From: CATOSD01 sp965226695
GTDB taxonomy: Bacteria > Chloroflexota > Dehalococcoidia > Lucifugimonadales > CATOSD01
DNA length: 64,000 nt
Reading direction: 5' to 3'
NCBI GenBank assembly: GCA_965226695.1
Contig: OZ245405.1
Location: 2,418,001 to 2,482,000, forward strand
Shown: piece after piece, positions 8,765-16,728 of the stretch
How the letters are laid out: each line of letters starts with the position of its first letter
Position numbering within the stretch: the stretch's first letter is position 1
Made by a program: the position numbers and the translations under genes
The notes under the pieces: generated by a model
What the model saw: the letters and a program-made list of their open reading frames with translations, nothing else
What the model was told of the DNA's origin: nothing
Databases searched by the model: none

Positions 8765-9577
8765 CTAATGCTCCATCACGTCACCGCCGTCCATGTTGAT
8801 CGACTGGCCGTGAATCCAGGAGGCGGCCTCGGTACACAGGTAGGTGATGAACGCGCCGACCTCCTGGTCGGTGCCGTAGCGTCCTATGGCCGTACGCGCC
8901 GCGCCCTGCCGCCACGCCTCGCCGCGACCGAGGTCGTCCACGCGGGAGGTGTCCACGCCGCCCGGGCACACGCAGTTGACGTTTATGCGGTACTGCCCCA
9001 GTTCGCGGGCCATCGACTGCGTCATGCCCACGTGGGCGAAGTTGGCGGCGTTGTAGGCCAGCGTGTTGGCCGCGCCGGTCTTGCCCGCGCCCGAAGCCAC
9101 GTTCACTATCTTGCCACCGTCGCCTTGGCGCGCCATGTGCTCGACCACCGCCTTGGTGCAGAGGAACGTGCCCGTGATCTTAACGTGGATGACCGTCTGG
9201 AAGTTGGCCAGCGTAAGCTCGGGTATGGGCACCCTGTCCGGCCCGCGCGCGGAGGCTGCGTTGTTGATGAGGATGTCGATGCGCCCAAACTCTTCGACGG
9301 TGCGCTCCACCATGTTGCGCACGCTGTCCCCGTCGCTCACATCCACCACCAGTGGCAGCGCGCGGACGCCCTCGGCTCGCACCTGCTCAGCGGCGCTCTC
9401 GATGTCGCGCCAGCCCACGGCCTTCTCGTCCGGCGGGAAGGTGTCCGGGTCGCGGCCCGTGCCTGTTACGACCACGTCGGCGCCCAGCTTGGCAAGCTCC
9501 ACGGCGGCGGCCCTGCCGATACCCCGCAGCCGGCCCGCGCCGGTTACGATTGCGACTTTTCCGTCTAGTTCACCCAA
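8765..9577 (-). CDS. SDR protein, tandem copy 1 (catalytic Lys replaced by Asn)
   Basis: A 270-residue short-chain dehydrogenase fold. The cofactor loop TGAGRLRGIG (12-21) carries two extra residues relative to TGxxxGIG. NNAA lies near 105-108 and Ser162 is present. The expected YxxxK reads Y175-NAA-N179, so the catalytic lysine is missing. It starts at TTG behind GGAGAAG, 10 bases after copy 2. This copy has diverged more from copies 2 and 3 than they have from each other. It may act on an unusual substrate or be non-catalytic. Confidence 0.85.
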   Translation of the reverse strand: MGELDGKVAIVTGAGRLRGIGRAAAVELAKLGADVVVTGTGRDPDTFPPDEKAVGWRDIESAAEQVRAEGVRALPLVVDVSDGDSVRNMVERTVEEFGRIDILINNAASARGPDRVPIPELTLANFQTVIHVKITGTFLCTKAVVEHMARQGDGGKIVNVASGAGKTGAANTLAYNAANFAHVGMTQSMARELGQYRINVNCVCPGGVDTSRVDDLGRGEAWRQGAARTAIGRYGTDQEVGAFITYLCTEAASWIHGQSINMDGGDVMEH

Positions 9578-9587
9578 ATGCTTCTCC

Positions 9588-10400
9588 CTAGTGCTCCATC
9601 AAGGTGCCACCGTTGATGTTGATGGACTGGCCGTGAATCCACGACGCGGCCTCGGTGCACAGGTAGGCTGTGAACGCGCCAACCTCGTCGTCGGTGCCGT
9701 TCCTGCCGATCGGCGTATTGGTCGCCATTTCGCCCCAGCGGTCGCCGCGGCCCAGGTCGTCCATACGGTGCGTGTCGACCGCGCCCGGGCACACGCAGTT
9801 TACGTTTATGCCGTACTTGCCCAGCTCCCGCGCCATCGACTGCGTCATGCCGACCAGGCCGAAGTTGCCGGCGTTGTAGGCCAGCGTGTTCGCGCTGCCC
9901 CGTTTACCGGCGCTGGACGATATGTTGACGATCTTGCCGCCTTCGCCCTGGGGAATCATGTGCTCGATCACCGCCTTCGTGCACAGAAACGATCCCGCCA
10001 GCTTGATGTCGACGACCCGTTGGAAGATGCCGGGGTCCAACTCCAGAATGGGCACGCGGTCGGGGCCGCGCGCGTAAGCGGCGTTATTGATGAGAATGTC
10101 GACGCGCCCGAACTCCTCGATGGTGCGGTCCACCATGTTGCGGACGCTCTCCTCGCTGCTCACGTCAGCCACAAGCGGCAGCGGGCGGCGGCCCTGCTCG
10201 CGAATCTGGTCGGCCACGCTCTCGATGTCCCGCCAGCCAATGGCCTGCTCGTCGGGCGGGAACGAATCTGGGCTGCGGCCCGTCCCCGTCACCACAACGT
10301 CCGCGCCCAGCCGCGCCAGCTCCACCGCGGCCGCCCTGCCGATACCGCGCAGGCGGCCCGCGCCCGTTACGATTGCAACCTTGCCGTCTAGCTCACCCAA
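9588..10400 (-). CDS. SDR protein, tandem copy 2 (catalytic Lys replaced by Asn)
   Basis: A 270-residue SDR nearly identical to copy 3; the proteins differ at only about four positions (for example D5/A5, I/V in VADQxREQ, S/G in NISSxAGKRG, E/D in RWGxMATN). It keeps TGAGRLRGIG and the serine, and has YNAGN where YxxxK is expected. The start is TTG behind GGAGAAG, the same arrangement as copy 1. Its start lies 10 bases after the end of copy 3. The very high identity indicates recent tandem duplication or gene conversion. Confidence 0.87.
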   Translation of the reverse strand: MGELDGKVAIVTGAGRLRGIGRAAAVELARLGADVVVTGTGRSPDSFPPDEQAIGWRDIESVADQIREQGRRPLPLVADVSSEESVRNMVDRTIEEFGRVDILINNAAYARGPDRVPILELDPGIFQRVVDIKLAGSFLCTKAVIEHMIPQGEGGKIVNISSSAGKRGSANTLAYNAGNFGLVGMTQSMARELGKYGINVNCVCPGAVDTHRMDDLGRGDRWGEMATNTPIGRNGTDDEVGAFTAYLCTEAASWIHGQSININGGTLMEH

Positions 10401-10410
10401 GTGCTTCTCC

Positions 10411-11223
10411 CTAGTGCTCCATCAACGTGCCGCCATTGATATTGATCGACTGGCCATGAATCCACGACGCCGCCTCGGTGCAGAGGTAGGCCGTGAACGC
10501 GCCGACCTCGTCGTCGGTGCCGTTCCTGCCAATGGGCGTGTTGGTCGCCATATCGCCCCAGCGGTCTCCGCGGCCCAGGTCGTCCATGCGGTGCGTGTCG
10601 ACCGCGCCCGGGCACACGCAGTTTACGTTGATACCGTACTTGCCCAGCTCGCGCGCCATCGATTGGGTCATGCCGACCAGGCCGAAGTTTCCGGCGTTGT
10701 AAGCGAGCGTGTTCGCGCTTCCGCGTTTTCCGGCACCGGACGATATGTTGACGATCTTGCCGCCTTCGCCCTGGGGAATCATGTGCTCGATCACCGCCTT
10801 CGTGCACAGAAACGAGCCCGCGAGCTTGATGTCGACCACCCGTTGAAAGATGCCGGGGTCCAGCTCCAGTATGGGCACGCGGTCGGGGCCGCGCGCGTAG
10901 GCGGCGTTGTTGATGAGGATGTCGACGCGCCCGAACTCTTCGATGGTGCGGTCCACCATGTTGCGGACGCTCTCCTCGCTGCTCACGTCCGCTACAAGCG
11001 GCAGCGGGCGGCGGCCCTGCTCACGTACCTGGTCGGCAACGCTCTCGATGTCGCGCCAGCCAATTGCCTGCTCGTCGGGCGGGAACGAATCGGGGCTTCG
11101 GCCCGTGCCGGTGACGACCACGTCGGCGCCCAGCCGGGCCAACTCCACGGCGGCGGCTCTGCCGATGCCTCTCAGTCGGCCCGCGCCAGTTACGATTGCA
11201 ACCTTGCCGGCTAGCTCACCCAT
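10411..11223 (-). CDS. SDR protein, tandem copy 3 (first in the transcript)
   Basis: This is the promoter-proximal copy of the SDR triplet, 270 residues, starting at ATG rather than the TTG used by the two copies downstream. It has TGAGRLRGIG, NNAAYARGPDRVP, NISSGAG and YNAGN in place of YxxxK. The upstream leader holds an inverted repeat (TGGGGCC/GGCCCCA, 11244-11259). The spacing through the triplet (10 and 10 bases) indicates one operon, continuing into the GHKL ATPase gene. Confidence 0.87.
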   Translation of the reverse strand: MGELAGKVAIVTGAGRLRGIGRAAAVELARLGADVVVTGTGRSPDSFPPDEQAIGWRDIESVADQVREQGRRPLPLVADVSSEESVRNMVDRTIEEFGRVDILINNAAYARGPDRVPILELDPGIFQRVVDIKLAGSFLCTKAVIEHMIPQGEGGKIVNISSGAGKRGSANTLAYNAGNFGLVGMTQSMARELGKYGINVNCVCPGAVDTHRMDDLGRGDRWGDMATNTPIGRNGTDDEVGAFTAYLCTEAASWIHGQSININGGTLMEH

Positions 11224-11493
11224 CTGGAGGCAGTCCTTTCCGCTGGGGCCTCGGCCCCAAACGCTCGAATGTCAAACCTTGTTGGCCTGTGAGAGTATAG
11301 ATTGCGAACCTCTTAAAGGCAACTTCCAGCACCTGCCTCGGCGCTGAGCCGTCTTATCTCCCTCCCCTTCCCAAAGCGCCGCTGCTCCCTACCAGCCATC
11401 AACCGAGGTTGGTCTGTTCTCCTAATCAGCAATGAAGCCACACTAAGGGCAGCTCGTTGTAACCAACTACCAGAACGCGGTATAGTTTACGGT
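11224..11493. other. Divergent intergenic region
   Basis: This separates the SDR operon (minus) from the toxin-like gene (plus). It holds a 7-bp inverted repeat with a two-base loop at 11244-11259 in the SDR leader. The part near 11400-11490 is clearly AT-richer than the flanks. I see no further gene. Confidence 0.5.
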
Positions 11494-11502
11494 ATGGTAA
11501 AC
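11485..11502. promoter_or_regulatory. Inverted repeat over a start codon, candidate operator
   Basis: GTTTAC-N6-GTAAAC spans the ATG at 11494. The flank also reads as two imperfect direct copies (GGTATAGTTTAC, GGTATGGTAAAC). Because the second gene downstream encodes a DNA-binding helix-turn-helix, this is a plausible autoregulatory site, or a hairpin that hides the start. Confidence 0.5.
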
Positions 11503-11811
11503 GGCGATGTAAGCGGCCCCCAGCTCTTTAGCGATGAGAGAGGCAATGAGGTTAGGTTGACAGATGAGCGGCTCTTGCACATCCTGCGGAGGCATCCTGA
11601 AATGGCCTCTCACCTGCACAGATTTGCTGAAACCTTGGCACGCCCTGACGCGATAAAGCCATCCAGGTCAGACCCGTCAGTAAAGCTCTACTACCGGATG
11701 TATCCTGACCTACGTGGAAGGAACCGTTACGTCTGCCTGGTCCTCAAATGGGGGAGAATGTACTCCATCATCCTCACTAGCTACCTCGACCGAAGAATCA
11801 AAGGAGACTGA
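11494..11811 (+). CDS. Putative small RNase toxin (PBECR/RelE-like)
   Basis: A 105-residue basic protein with the pattern LTDERLLHILRRHPEM, then a PDAIKPS turn, LYYRMYPDLRGRNRYVCLVLKW and a final IILTSYLDRR strand. This resembles phage and toxin nucleases of the Barnase/EndoU/ColicinE5/RelE-like (PBECR) group; candidate catalytic residues are the two His of HILRRHPE and the late Arg/Ser. A DUF2283-HTH gene starts 2 bases downstream, the usual layout of a toxin-antitoxin pair. GC is lower than in the flanking genes. The family is inferred from short motifs only. Confidence 0.6.
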   Translation: MVNGDVSGPQLFSDERGNEVRLTDERLLHILRRHPEMASHLHRFAETLARPDAIKPSRSDPSVKLYYRMYPDLRGRNRYVCLVLKWGRMYSIILTSYLDRRIKGD

Positions 11812-11813
11812 GA

Positions 11814-12230
11814 ATGACAGACAGAAGGGTATTAGTTTCGTATGATTCGGAAGGCGACATGCTCGAGGTGTTGTGGGAGACCAAGGAAGGGTACTTCACG
11901 CCTACTGATGACGAGCGCATTCTCAAGAGGCTGGACGACGACGGCGAGGTCATTGGGTTTCTCATTCACGATGTGAGCACGTTGAAGCAACCCAGCCCGG
12001 TCGAATTCGAGCTGGAGTCCGAGGTCGCAGCCGACGACGTAGCCAACGTCACGGTACGCGAAGCGGCCATGAGGTTGGGCGTTACTGAACGCAGGGTCCG
12101 CCAACTGGCGCGGGACGGAAGGGTCCGTGGTGCTGTCAAAGCCGGTGCAGAGTGGCTCATCCCAACGCCGGTCGAGGTCACTCCCGGCAAGCGAGGCCCC
12201 GCCGGCGTCGGAGGCCGCACCCGAACCTAG
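11814..12230 (+). CDS. DUF2283 plus helix-turn-helix protein, candidate antitoxin
   Basis: A 138-residue two-part protein. Residues 5-60 match DUF2283 (VSYDSEGDMLEVLW, then IGFLIHDVSTL). Residues 75-115 are an excisionase/MerR-like helix-turn-helix (TVREAAMRLGVTERRVRQLARDGR). DUF2283 proteins are often found beside small RelE-superfamily toxins. The ATG is 2 bases after the stop of the toxin-like gene, so translation is coupled. The DNA-binding part could repress the pair through the inverted repeat at 11485-11502. Confidence 0.75.
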   Translation: MTDRRVLVSYDSEGDMLEVLWETKEGYFTPTDDERILKRLDDDGEVIGFLIHDVSTLKQPSPVEFELESEVAADDVANVTVREAAMRLGVTERRVRQLARDGRVRGAVKAGAEWLIPTPVEVTPGKRGPAGVGGRTRT

Positions 12231-12268
12231 CCAAGGTTGGCGGATCTGCCTCCTGAAACGCCCCGCGG

Positions 12269-12958
12269 CTAGGGCTCTTCGGGCAGCAGGTTCGTCGTCA
12301 GGAAGTCGCGCAGCAGGCCCCGCACCTCGTCCGCGCACTCCCGCAGACCGTGGCCGGCTCCCGGATAGATGATCTTGCGTTTCGGGTGCCGGGCCCACTC
12401 GAATATCATCTCGGTGCAGTAGGGCGGAAGCCGAGTGTCCGCCTCACCGTGGACGAGCAGTAGCGGCCGCGGCGACACGTCTGCGGCCCTGGACGCTCCC
12501 CCGGTCTGGCTGGAGAGCGCCGCAACCGCCGTCACCGCCGGGCTGAAGGGCGCCGCCGCTATCACCACCGCGCCGCCGAACGAGTGGCCCACCAGCGCAA
12601 TCTCGGTGTGGCCCGTCCCGCTCAGGAACGACACCCCCGCGAGCGCGTCCATCACCGACTCTGGCAGCACCGCCGGGTGACGGTAGTTCACGCGCAGCGA
12701 GGTGATGCCGCTCTTCAGTTCCTCCGCGAGCGCGCCATACACGCCCTCCGCCGGGCCGTCGAATCCGCCGCGCGCGCCCCAAACCCACACGACACCCGCA
12801 CGAGTCGGCGTGTCCGGGTCGTGGTGCAGGATGGCCTCGATAGGCCCCCGCGTGGTGTGTAGCATCAGGCCGTCGCCGGGCTGCCCATCCGGGGGCTGCC
12901 ACGGCTCTACACCCTTGATGCTAAGCGTCAGTTCGTCGCGCAAGTCGTCGGGAGTCAC
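12269..12958 (-). CDS. Alpha/beta hydrolase (dienelactone hydrolase-like)
   Basis: A 229-residue cytoplasmic alpha/beta hydrolase. The nucleophile elbow GHSFGG, the acid-bearing LLVHGEADTRLPP and the catalytic histidine in PGAGHGL occur in the right order. Length fits the dienelactone hydrolase or small esterase group. It is a single minus-strand gene between two toxin-antitoxin-like loci. The substrate is unknown. Confidence 0.85.
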   Translation of the reverse strand: MTPDDLRDELTLSIKGVEPWQPPDGQPGDGLMLHTTRGPIEAILHHDPDTPTRAGVVWVWGARGGFDGPAEGVYGALAEELKSGITSLRVNYRHPAVLPESVMDALAGVSFLSGTGHTEIALVGHSFGGAVVIAAAPFSPAVTAVAALSSQTGGASRAADVSPRPLLLVHGEADTRLPPYCTEMIFEWARHPKRKIIYPGAGHGLRECADEVRGLLRDFLTTNLLPEEP

Positions 12959-13026
12959 GTAAACCGCCTAAAACATCGACGGGCCAAAGCCGCCGCTGCC
13001 GATTGCGAGCGGTTAGTGTACCGCCC

Positions 13027-13266
13027 CTAAGATTGGTCGAGGCGCTCGACCAATCTTTCCTTTGCCATCGAAGTGATTGTCAATCCGCGCTTCCTGGCGA
13101 TGCGCTTGAGCTTGGAGTACCGCTCGGCGTCAAGTCGGATTGACAATAGAACGGTTAGCGGGACCGCGACTTCCACATCGACCACGTCGCCATCTGCTTC
13201 GTCAATGGTGTGTGCATCCCAGTACTCGGCCGCCGCCTCGCGGATCCGCGTTATGTCGCGGTTCAA
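13027..13266 (-). CDS. BrnA/CopG-type antitoxin
   Basis: A 79-residue protein with the N-terminal MNRDITRIREAAAEYWDAHT segment and a C-terminal ribbon-helix-helix (VPLTVLLSIRLDAERYSKLKRIARKRGLT), as in the CopG antitoxins paired with BrnT toxins. The likely start is TTG at 13264-13266; ATT two codons earlier is an alternative. It begins just after the end of the full-length toxin frame, the classic toxin-first order of brnTA. Confidence 0.75.
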   Translation of the reverse strand: MNRDITRIREAAAEYWDAHTIDEADGDVVDVEVAVPLTVLLSIRLDAERYSKLKRIARKRGLTITSMAKERLVERLDQS

Positions 13267-13278
13267 CTTAATCCTTGC

Positions 13279-13551
13279 CTATCGAAACGCCCGTCTGAAC
13301 AATCGTCTCTCTGAGGTTGTCATGTTCCGAGCGGTAACAGTGTACCAGTATCATTGACCCTCGTGGTCAACGACAATGGCTAGGTAGCGGCCGCTGTAGG
13401 TCTGGCCGAGAATCAGCAGGTAATTCCGGCTTCTCTTAGCACATCCAATGTGTTCAATCGCTTCTTCAACTTCATGCGCTTCGACGCGATGGCGAGCGAC
13501 ATGTTGAACGTTCCACTCGTCCCAAACAAGGCCCAGAATGCGTGGTGGCAC
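13279..13551 (-). pseudogene. BrnT-family toxin gene with an in-frame TGA
   Basis: The first 66 codons read a BrnT/DUF4258-like toxin (WDEWNVQHVARHRVEAHEVEEAI, then a GRYLAIVVDHEGQ strand) and stop at TGA 13351-13353. The same frame continues without another stop for 23 codons (YWYTVTARNMTTSERRLFRR) to TAG 13279-13281. That tail is the conserved BrnT C-terminus, and the total of about 90 residues is the normal family length. The toxin is therefore cut by a nonsense codon, or the TGA is recoded. The antitoxin gene downstream is intact. Confidence 0.75.
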
Positions 13552-13875
13552 TGGGTCGCCCTTCTACGGGGAAGCGAATACAGTGAATGCGTCGGGCATT
13601 CTACACTTTCTCCGTCCCACAGACATGCGAGTCGCTCCCCAAGTGTAGCTTGTAATCGACTCACTCTCTTGCTGCACGCTTGAAATTGGACGCCATTCCA
13701 GAAACCGCTCCGGCGTAGCATTGTGGTCAACCCTGTTCGTTGGGAACATCGGTCTGGATTATGTTCCTTCATAACAAGTAGCGAAGAGTATCTTTGGACC
13801 GCTCACGGGATCGCAGAATCGGGCTGACCACATCCCCAATTCAGCAAACACCAAGTCCTGAATCCGACGCCCCCC
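13552..13875. other. Gene-poor stretch between BrnT remnant and gatA
   Basis: About 320 bases with lower GC than the core genes. Short frames exist on both strands, but none shows codon bias or a family motif. It probably carries the promoter of the BrnT/BrnA locus on the minus strand and the downstream end of gatA. Confidence 0.5.
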
Positions 13876-15345
13876 CTACATCCCCGGCCCGTGCTTGTGC
13901 CGCCACCCCGTCGCCTGTTCGTAGTTGTGCGCCACTCGCAGAACCATCTCCTCGCCCATCGGCTTGCCCATCACCTGCAGACCCACCGGCAGCCCGTCGG
14001 ACAGGCCGCACGGCACTGATATGGCCGGTATGCCAGCGATATTCGCCGGCATCGTGAGTATGTCGTTCAGGTACATCTGGACGGGGTCCTGCGTCTTCTC
14101 GCCCAGCCTGAACGCCACCGATGGCGACGTCGGCATAACCAGCGCGTCGAACCGCTCGAACACGTCCATGAACTCGCGCCTGATGATTGTGCGCACCCTC
14201 TGCGCCTTCAGGTAATAGGCGTCGTAGTAGCCGGCGGAGAGCGCGTAGGTGCCCAGCATGATGCGACGCTTCACCTCGGGGCCGAATCCCCGCTGCCGCG
14301 TAAGCTCCAGCGCGTCCCACATGGTCTCGGCGTCATGGGCCGAGTAGCCGTACTTCACGCCGTCGTACCGCGCCAGATTCGCCGACGCCTCGGAGGGCGC
14401 GATGATGTAATAGACGGCCAGCGCGTAGCCGGTGTGGGGTAGCGAGGTCTCCTCGACGGACGCGCCCAAGCCCTCCAATACGCCGATGGCCTCGCGCACG
14501 GCGTCTACCACGCCCGGCTCGATTCCGGCCGCGAAGTACTCCCTGGGCACGCCCAACCGCACGCCGTCCAGCCCGTCCCGGAGCGCTCTCGTATAGTCGG
14601 GCGGCTGGAAGTCGATGGACGTGGAGTCCCTGGGGTCGTGGCCCGCGATGGCGTTGAGCACGATGGCGCAGTCCGCCACGTCCTTGGTGATCGGGCCGAT
14701 CTGGTCGAGCGAGCTCGCGAAAGCGATGAGGCCGTAGCGGCTCACCACGCCATAGGTGGGCTTCATACCGACCACTCCGCAAAGCGCGGCGGGCTGCCGG
14801 ATGCTGCCGCCGGTGTCGGAGCCCAGCGAGAAGACGCACTCCGCCGCCGCTACCGCTGCGCTCGGACCGCCGCTGCTGCCTCCCGGAACGCGCTCGGTGT
14901 CCCAGGGGTTGCGAGTGGTGAACAGCGCCGAGTTCTCGGTGGACGACCCCATCGCGAACTCGTCCAGGTTGCCCTTGCCCAGCAGCACCGCGCCGGCTTC
15001 GTATAATCGCTGCGTTACGGTCGCGTCGAACGGCGGCACGAACCCCTCGAGCATTCGCGACGAGCAGGTCGTGGCGACGCCGCGAGTGGACATGTTGTCC
15101 TTGAGCTGCATTGGTATCCCCGTGAGTGGGCCGGCCTCGCCCGCGGCGATGCGCTCGTCGGCGCGGGCGGCCTGGGCCAGCGCCACGTCCGCCGTCACCG
15201 TGACGAAGGCCTTGACTCGCTCGTCCACGCCGGCTATGCGCTCCAGGTGGGCCTCGGCCAGTTCGACCGACGACACCTCGCGGCTGTCCAACAGCTCCCT
15301 GGCGTCCCGAATAGTCAGCCCGGCAAGCCGGTCGGCAAGCGCCAT
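13876..15345 (-). CDS. gatA: Asp/Glu-tRNA amidotransferase subunit A
   Basis: The 489-residue amidase subunit of GatCAB liberates ammonia from glutamine so that Glu-tRNA(Gln) or Asp-tRNA(Asn) can be amidated. The Ser-cisSer-Lys triad is visible: Lys in GIPMQLKDN, the glycine/serine run PGGSSGGPSAA, and the nucleophile region GSDTGGSIRQPAALCG. C-terminal TRRNL-like replacements are normal. It follows gatC by 2 bases. gatB is not in this window. Confidence 0.96.
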   Translation of the reverse strand: MALADRLAGLTIRDARELLDSREVSSVELAEAHLERIAGVDERVKAFVTVTADVALAQAARADERIAAGEAGPLTGIPMQLKDNMSTRGVATTCSSRMLEGFVPPFDATVTQRLYEAGAVLLGKGNLDEFAMGSSTENSALFTTRNPWDTERVPGGSSGGPSAAVAAAECVFSLGSDTGGSIRQPAALCGVVGMKPTYGVVSRYGLIAFASSLDQIGPITKDVADCAIVLNAIAGHDPRDSTSIDFQPPDYTRALRDGLDGVRLGVPREYFAAGIEPGVVDAVREAIGVLEGLGASVEETSLPHTGYALAVYYIIAPSEASANLARYDGVKYGYSAHDAETMWDALELTRQRGFGPEVKRRIMLGTYALSAGYYDAYYLKAQRVRTIIRREFMDVFERFDALVMPTSPSVAFRLGEKTQDPVQMYLNDILTMPANIAGIPAISVPCGLSDGLPVGLQVMGKPMGEEMVLRVAHNYEQATGWRHKHGPGM

Positions 15346-15347
15346 AG

Positions 15348-15635
15348 CTACTCCAACACCGCCTTCACGCGAATGAAGTCGTCGTGCCTGGACGGCGCGT
15401 TGGCGAGCACGTCCTCCAGCCGCGCCGATTCGCCCACCTCGTCGTCGCGCATCACCGACGTCACGTCCACCGAATGTCCGGTAGGCTCCACGCCCTCGGT
15501 GTCCACCTGGTTCAACACGTCCACGTGGTCCAGGATGTTGGAGAGCTGTGAACGCATCAGCTCCACCTCGTCGTCGGTCATGGCGACGCGGGCCAGAGCC
15601 GCGACATGCCGCACTTCCTCATCTGTCAAACGCAT
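15348..15635 (-). CDS. gatC: Asp/Glu-tRNA amidotransferase subunit C
   Basis: The 95-residue GatC clamps GatA to GatB. The sequence MRLTDEEVRHVAALARVAM, then LSNILDHVDVLNQVDTEGVEPT, and the end FIRVKAVLE are typical. I chose the internal ATG at 15633-15635 because an AGGGAGG site lies upstream and the family begins here; the open frame extends 31 codons further 5' without conservation. It is 2 bases upstream of gatA. Confidence 0.94.
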   Translation of the reverse strand: MRLTDEEVRHVAALARVAMTDDEVELMRSQLSNILDHVDVLNQVDTEGVEPTGHSVDVTSVMRDDEVGESARLEDVLANAPSRHDDFIRVKAVLE

Positions 15636-15779
15636 GGAAATGGTTCGCCTCCCTGGCGTAATCCGGCCTCGCGTGGGGCGTCGGTGCCGGTTCGCGCGGG
15701 CCGAAAGGGAGTGTACCAAAGGGGTCATGGGCGTACAAGCGCGTAGAGGGCTGGGCCTTGCTGTACCGCCTTGCTAAAG

Positions 15780-16409
15780 TCACCAACTCGCCGGCTTGGT
15801 GATGACTCCAACCTCGTCTCTCAGTGTGTCGGGGAACTGGCTTCTTCGGAGATGGCTCTTCCATAGGCGCTTGACGTAGGTCGCCGAATCGGCCAGGTCT
15901 CTCGGGCTGCGGTTCCTGGCGTCCGGATTGACCAGCGTGACGCGCAGGCCCAGGTCATCCCTCACGTGCCGCATCGCGCCGGCGAAGTCGGCGTCGTTGG
16001 ACACGATGACCGCCTGCTCATACTCACTATTGAACCCGTCCACCAATAGACGGGTTGCCAGGTTCACGTCCGAGCCTTTCTCCTCCGAGTCCCTGACCAG
16101 AACGTAGTCTGGCAGGCCCTCAATCGGCTCTGCCAGCGGACGGCGCCTGATGCCTGACCGGAAGGTGCCGTAGTAAGCTCTGAACCCCGGCAGGGTCGCC
16201 AGAGCCCGCAGGTATATGAGCTGGCGCTGGGCTTGACCGGGATTGCCGGGGCGCACGTCAAGCCTAGCTGTGAAGTAGCAGACCCTGTGGATGGAGTCCG
16301 AGGGGAAGAGGGTCTCAGCCAGCTTTCGCAGATCGAGCCATCGGAAAGGCGTGTCCTTCAGGGCGCGGTAGTAGAGATTGAAGCCGTCTATGTACAGGTT
16401 GGTAATCAA
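15780..16409 (-). CDS. NYN/PIN-like domain protein (LabA/DUF88 type)
   Basis: A 209-residue protein with the NYN nuclease layout: YIDGFNLYY with the first Asp, a central EEKGSDVNLATRLLVDGF block, and VSNDADFAGAMRHVRDDLG with paired acidic residues. NYN proteins are PIN-like metal-dependent RNases. I prefer TTG at codon ITNLYIDG; another TTG six codons upstream lies inside a tandem repeat. It may belong to RNA turnover or defence. It is transcribed away from xdhC, with a structured repeat array between. Confidence 0.8.
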   Translation of the reverse strand: MITNLYIDGFNLYYRALKDTPFRWLDLRKLAETLFPSDSIHRVCYFTARLDVRPGNPGQAQRQLIYLRALATLPGFRAYYGTFRSGIRRRPLAEPIEGLPDYVLVRDSEEKGSDVNLATRLLVDGFNSEYEQAVIVSNDADFAGAMRHVRDDLGLRVTLVNPDARNRSPRDLADSATYVKRLWKSHLRRSQFPDTLRDEVGVITKPASW

Positions 16410-16421
16410 TCGCCTACTTCC

Positions 16422-16527
16422 ATACAAAGACAGAGACCGCCTTGGAGGGCGGTCTCGACCCTACCGCCGAAGAGATAGGGGTGGTAGAAACAACTTACCA
16501 CGAGAGGCATCGGCTGTCAACGCTCGA
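16422..16527. repeat. Tandem 106-bp repeat, unit 1
   Basis: The unit carries two stem-loops: GAGACCGCC/GGCGGTCTC with a 6-base loop (16433-16456) and GTGGTA/TACCAC with a 9-base loop (16481-16501). It ends with TGTCAACGCTCGA. It lies upstream of both the NYN gene and xdhC. Confidence 0.9.
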
Positions 16528-16633
16528 ATACAAAGACAGAGACCGCCTCGGAGGGCGGTCTCGACCCTACCGTCGAATCGATAGGGGTGGTACGAACAAA
16601 ATACCACGAGCGGCGGCGGGTGTCAACGCTCGA
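16528..16633. repeat. Tandem 106-bp repeat, unit 2
   Basis: The second unit repeats both stem-loops at the same phase (16539-16562 and 16587-16607). Stem bases are identical to unit 1 while loop and spacer bases differ, which suggests that the structures are what is conserved. Confidence 0.9.
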
Positions 16634-16728
16634 TGTCGCTAATGGGGCTGTCCCCCATACCCGAAAACTGATAAGCTAAGGGCGTATAGCATGAGCTCAT
16701 TTGCGCCAGTGTGAGGCGGTGAACGATT

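Noticed and set aside
13413..13772. 119-residue minus-strand frame overlapping the BrnT gene start
   Set aside because: It overlaps the toxin frame, has unlikely composition and no motif; probably a shadow.
16422..16633. Tandem 106-bp repeat as a CRISPR or origin iteron
   Set aside because: Only two units, no spacers, and no replication gene nearby.
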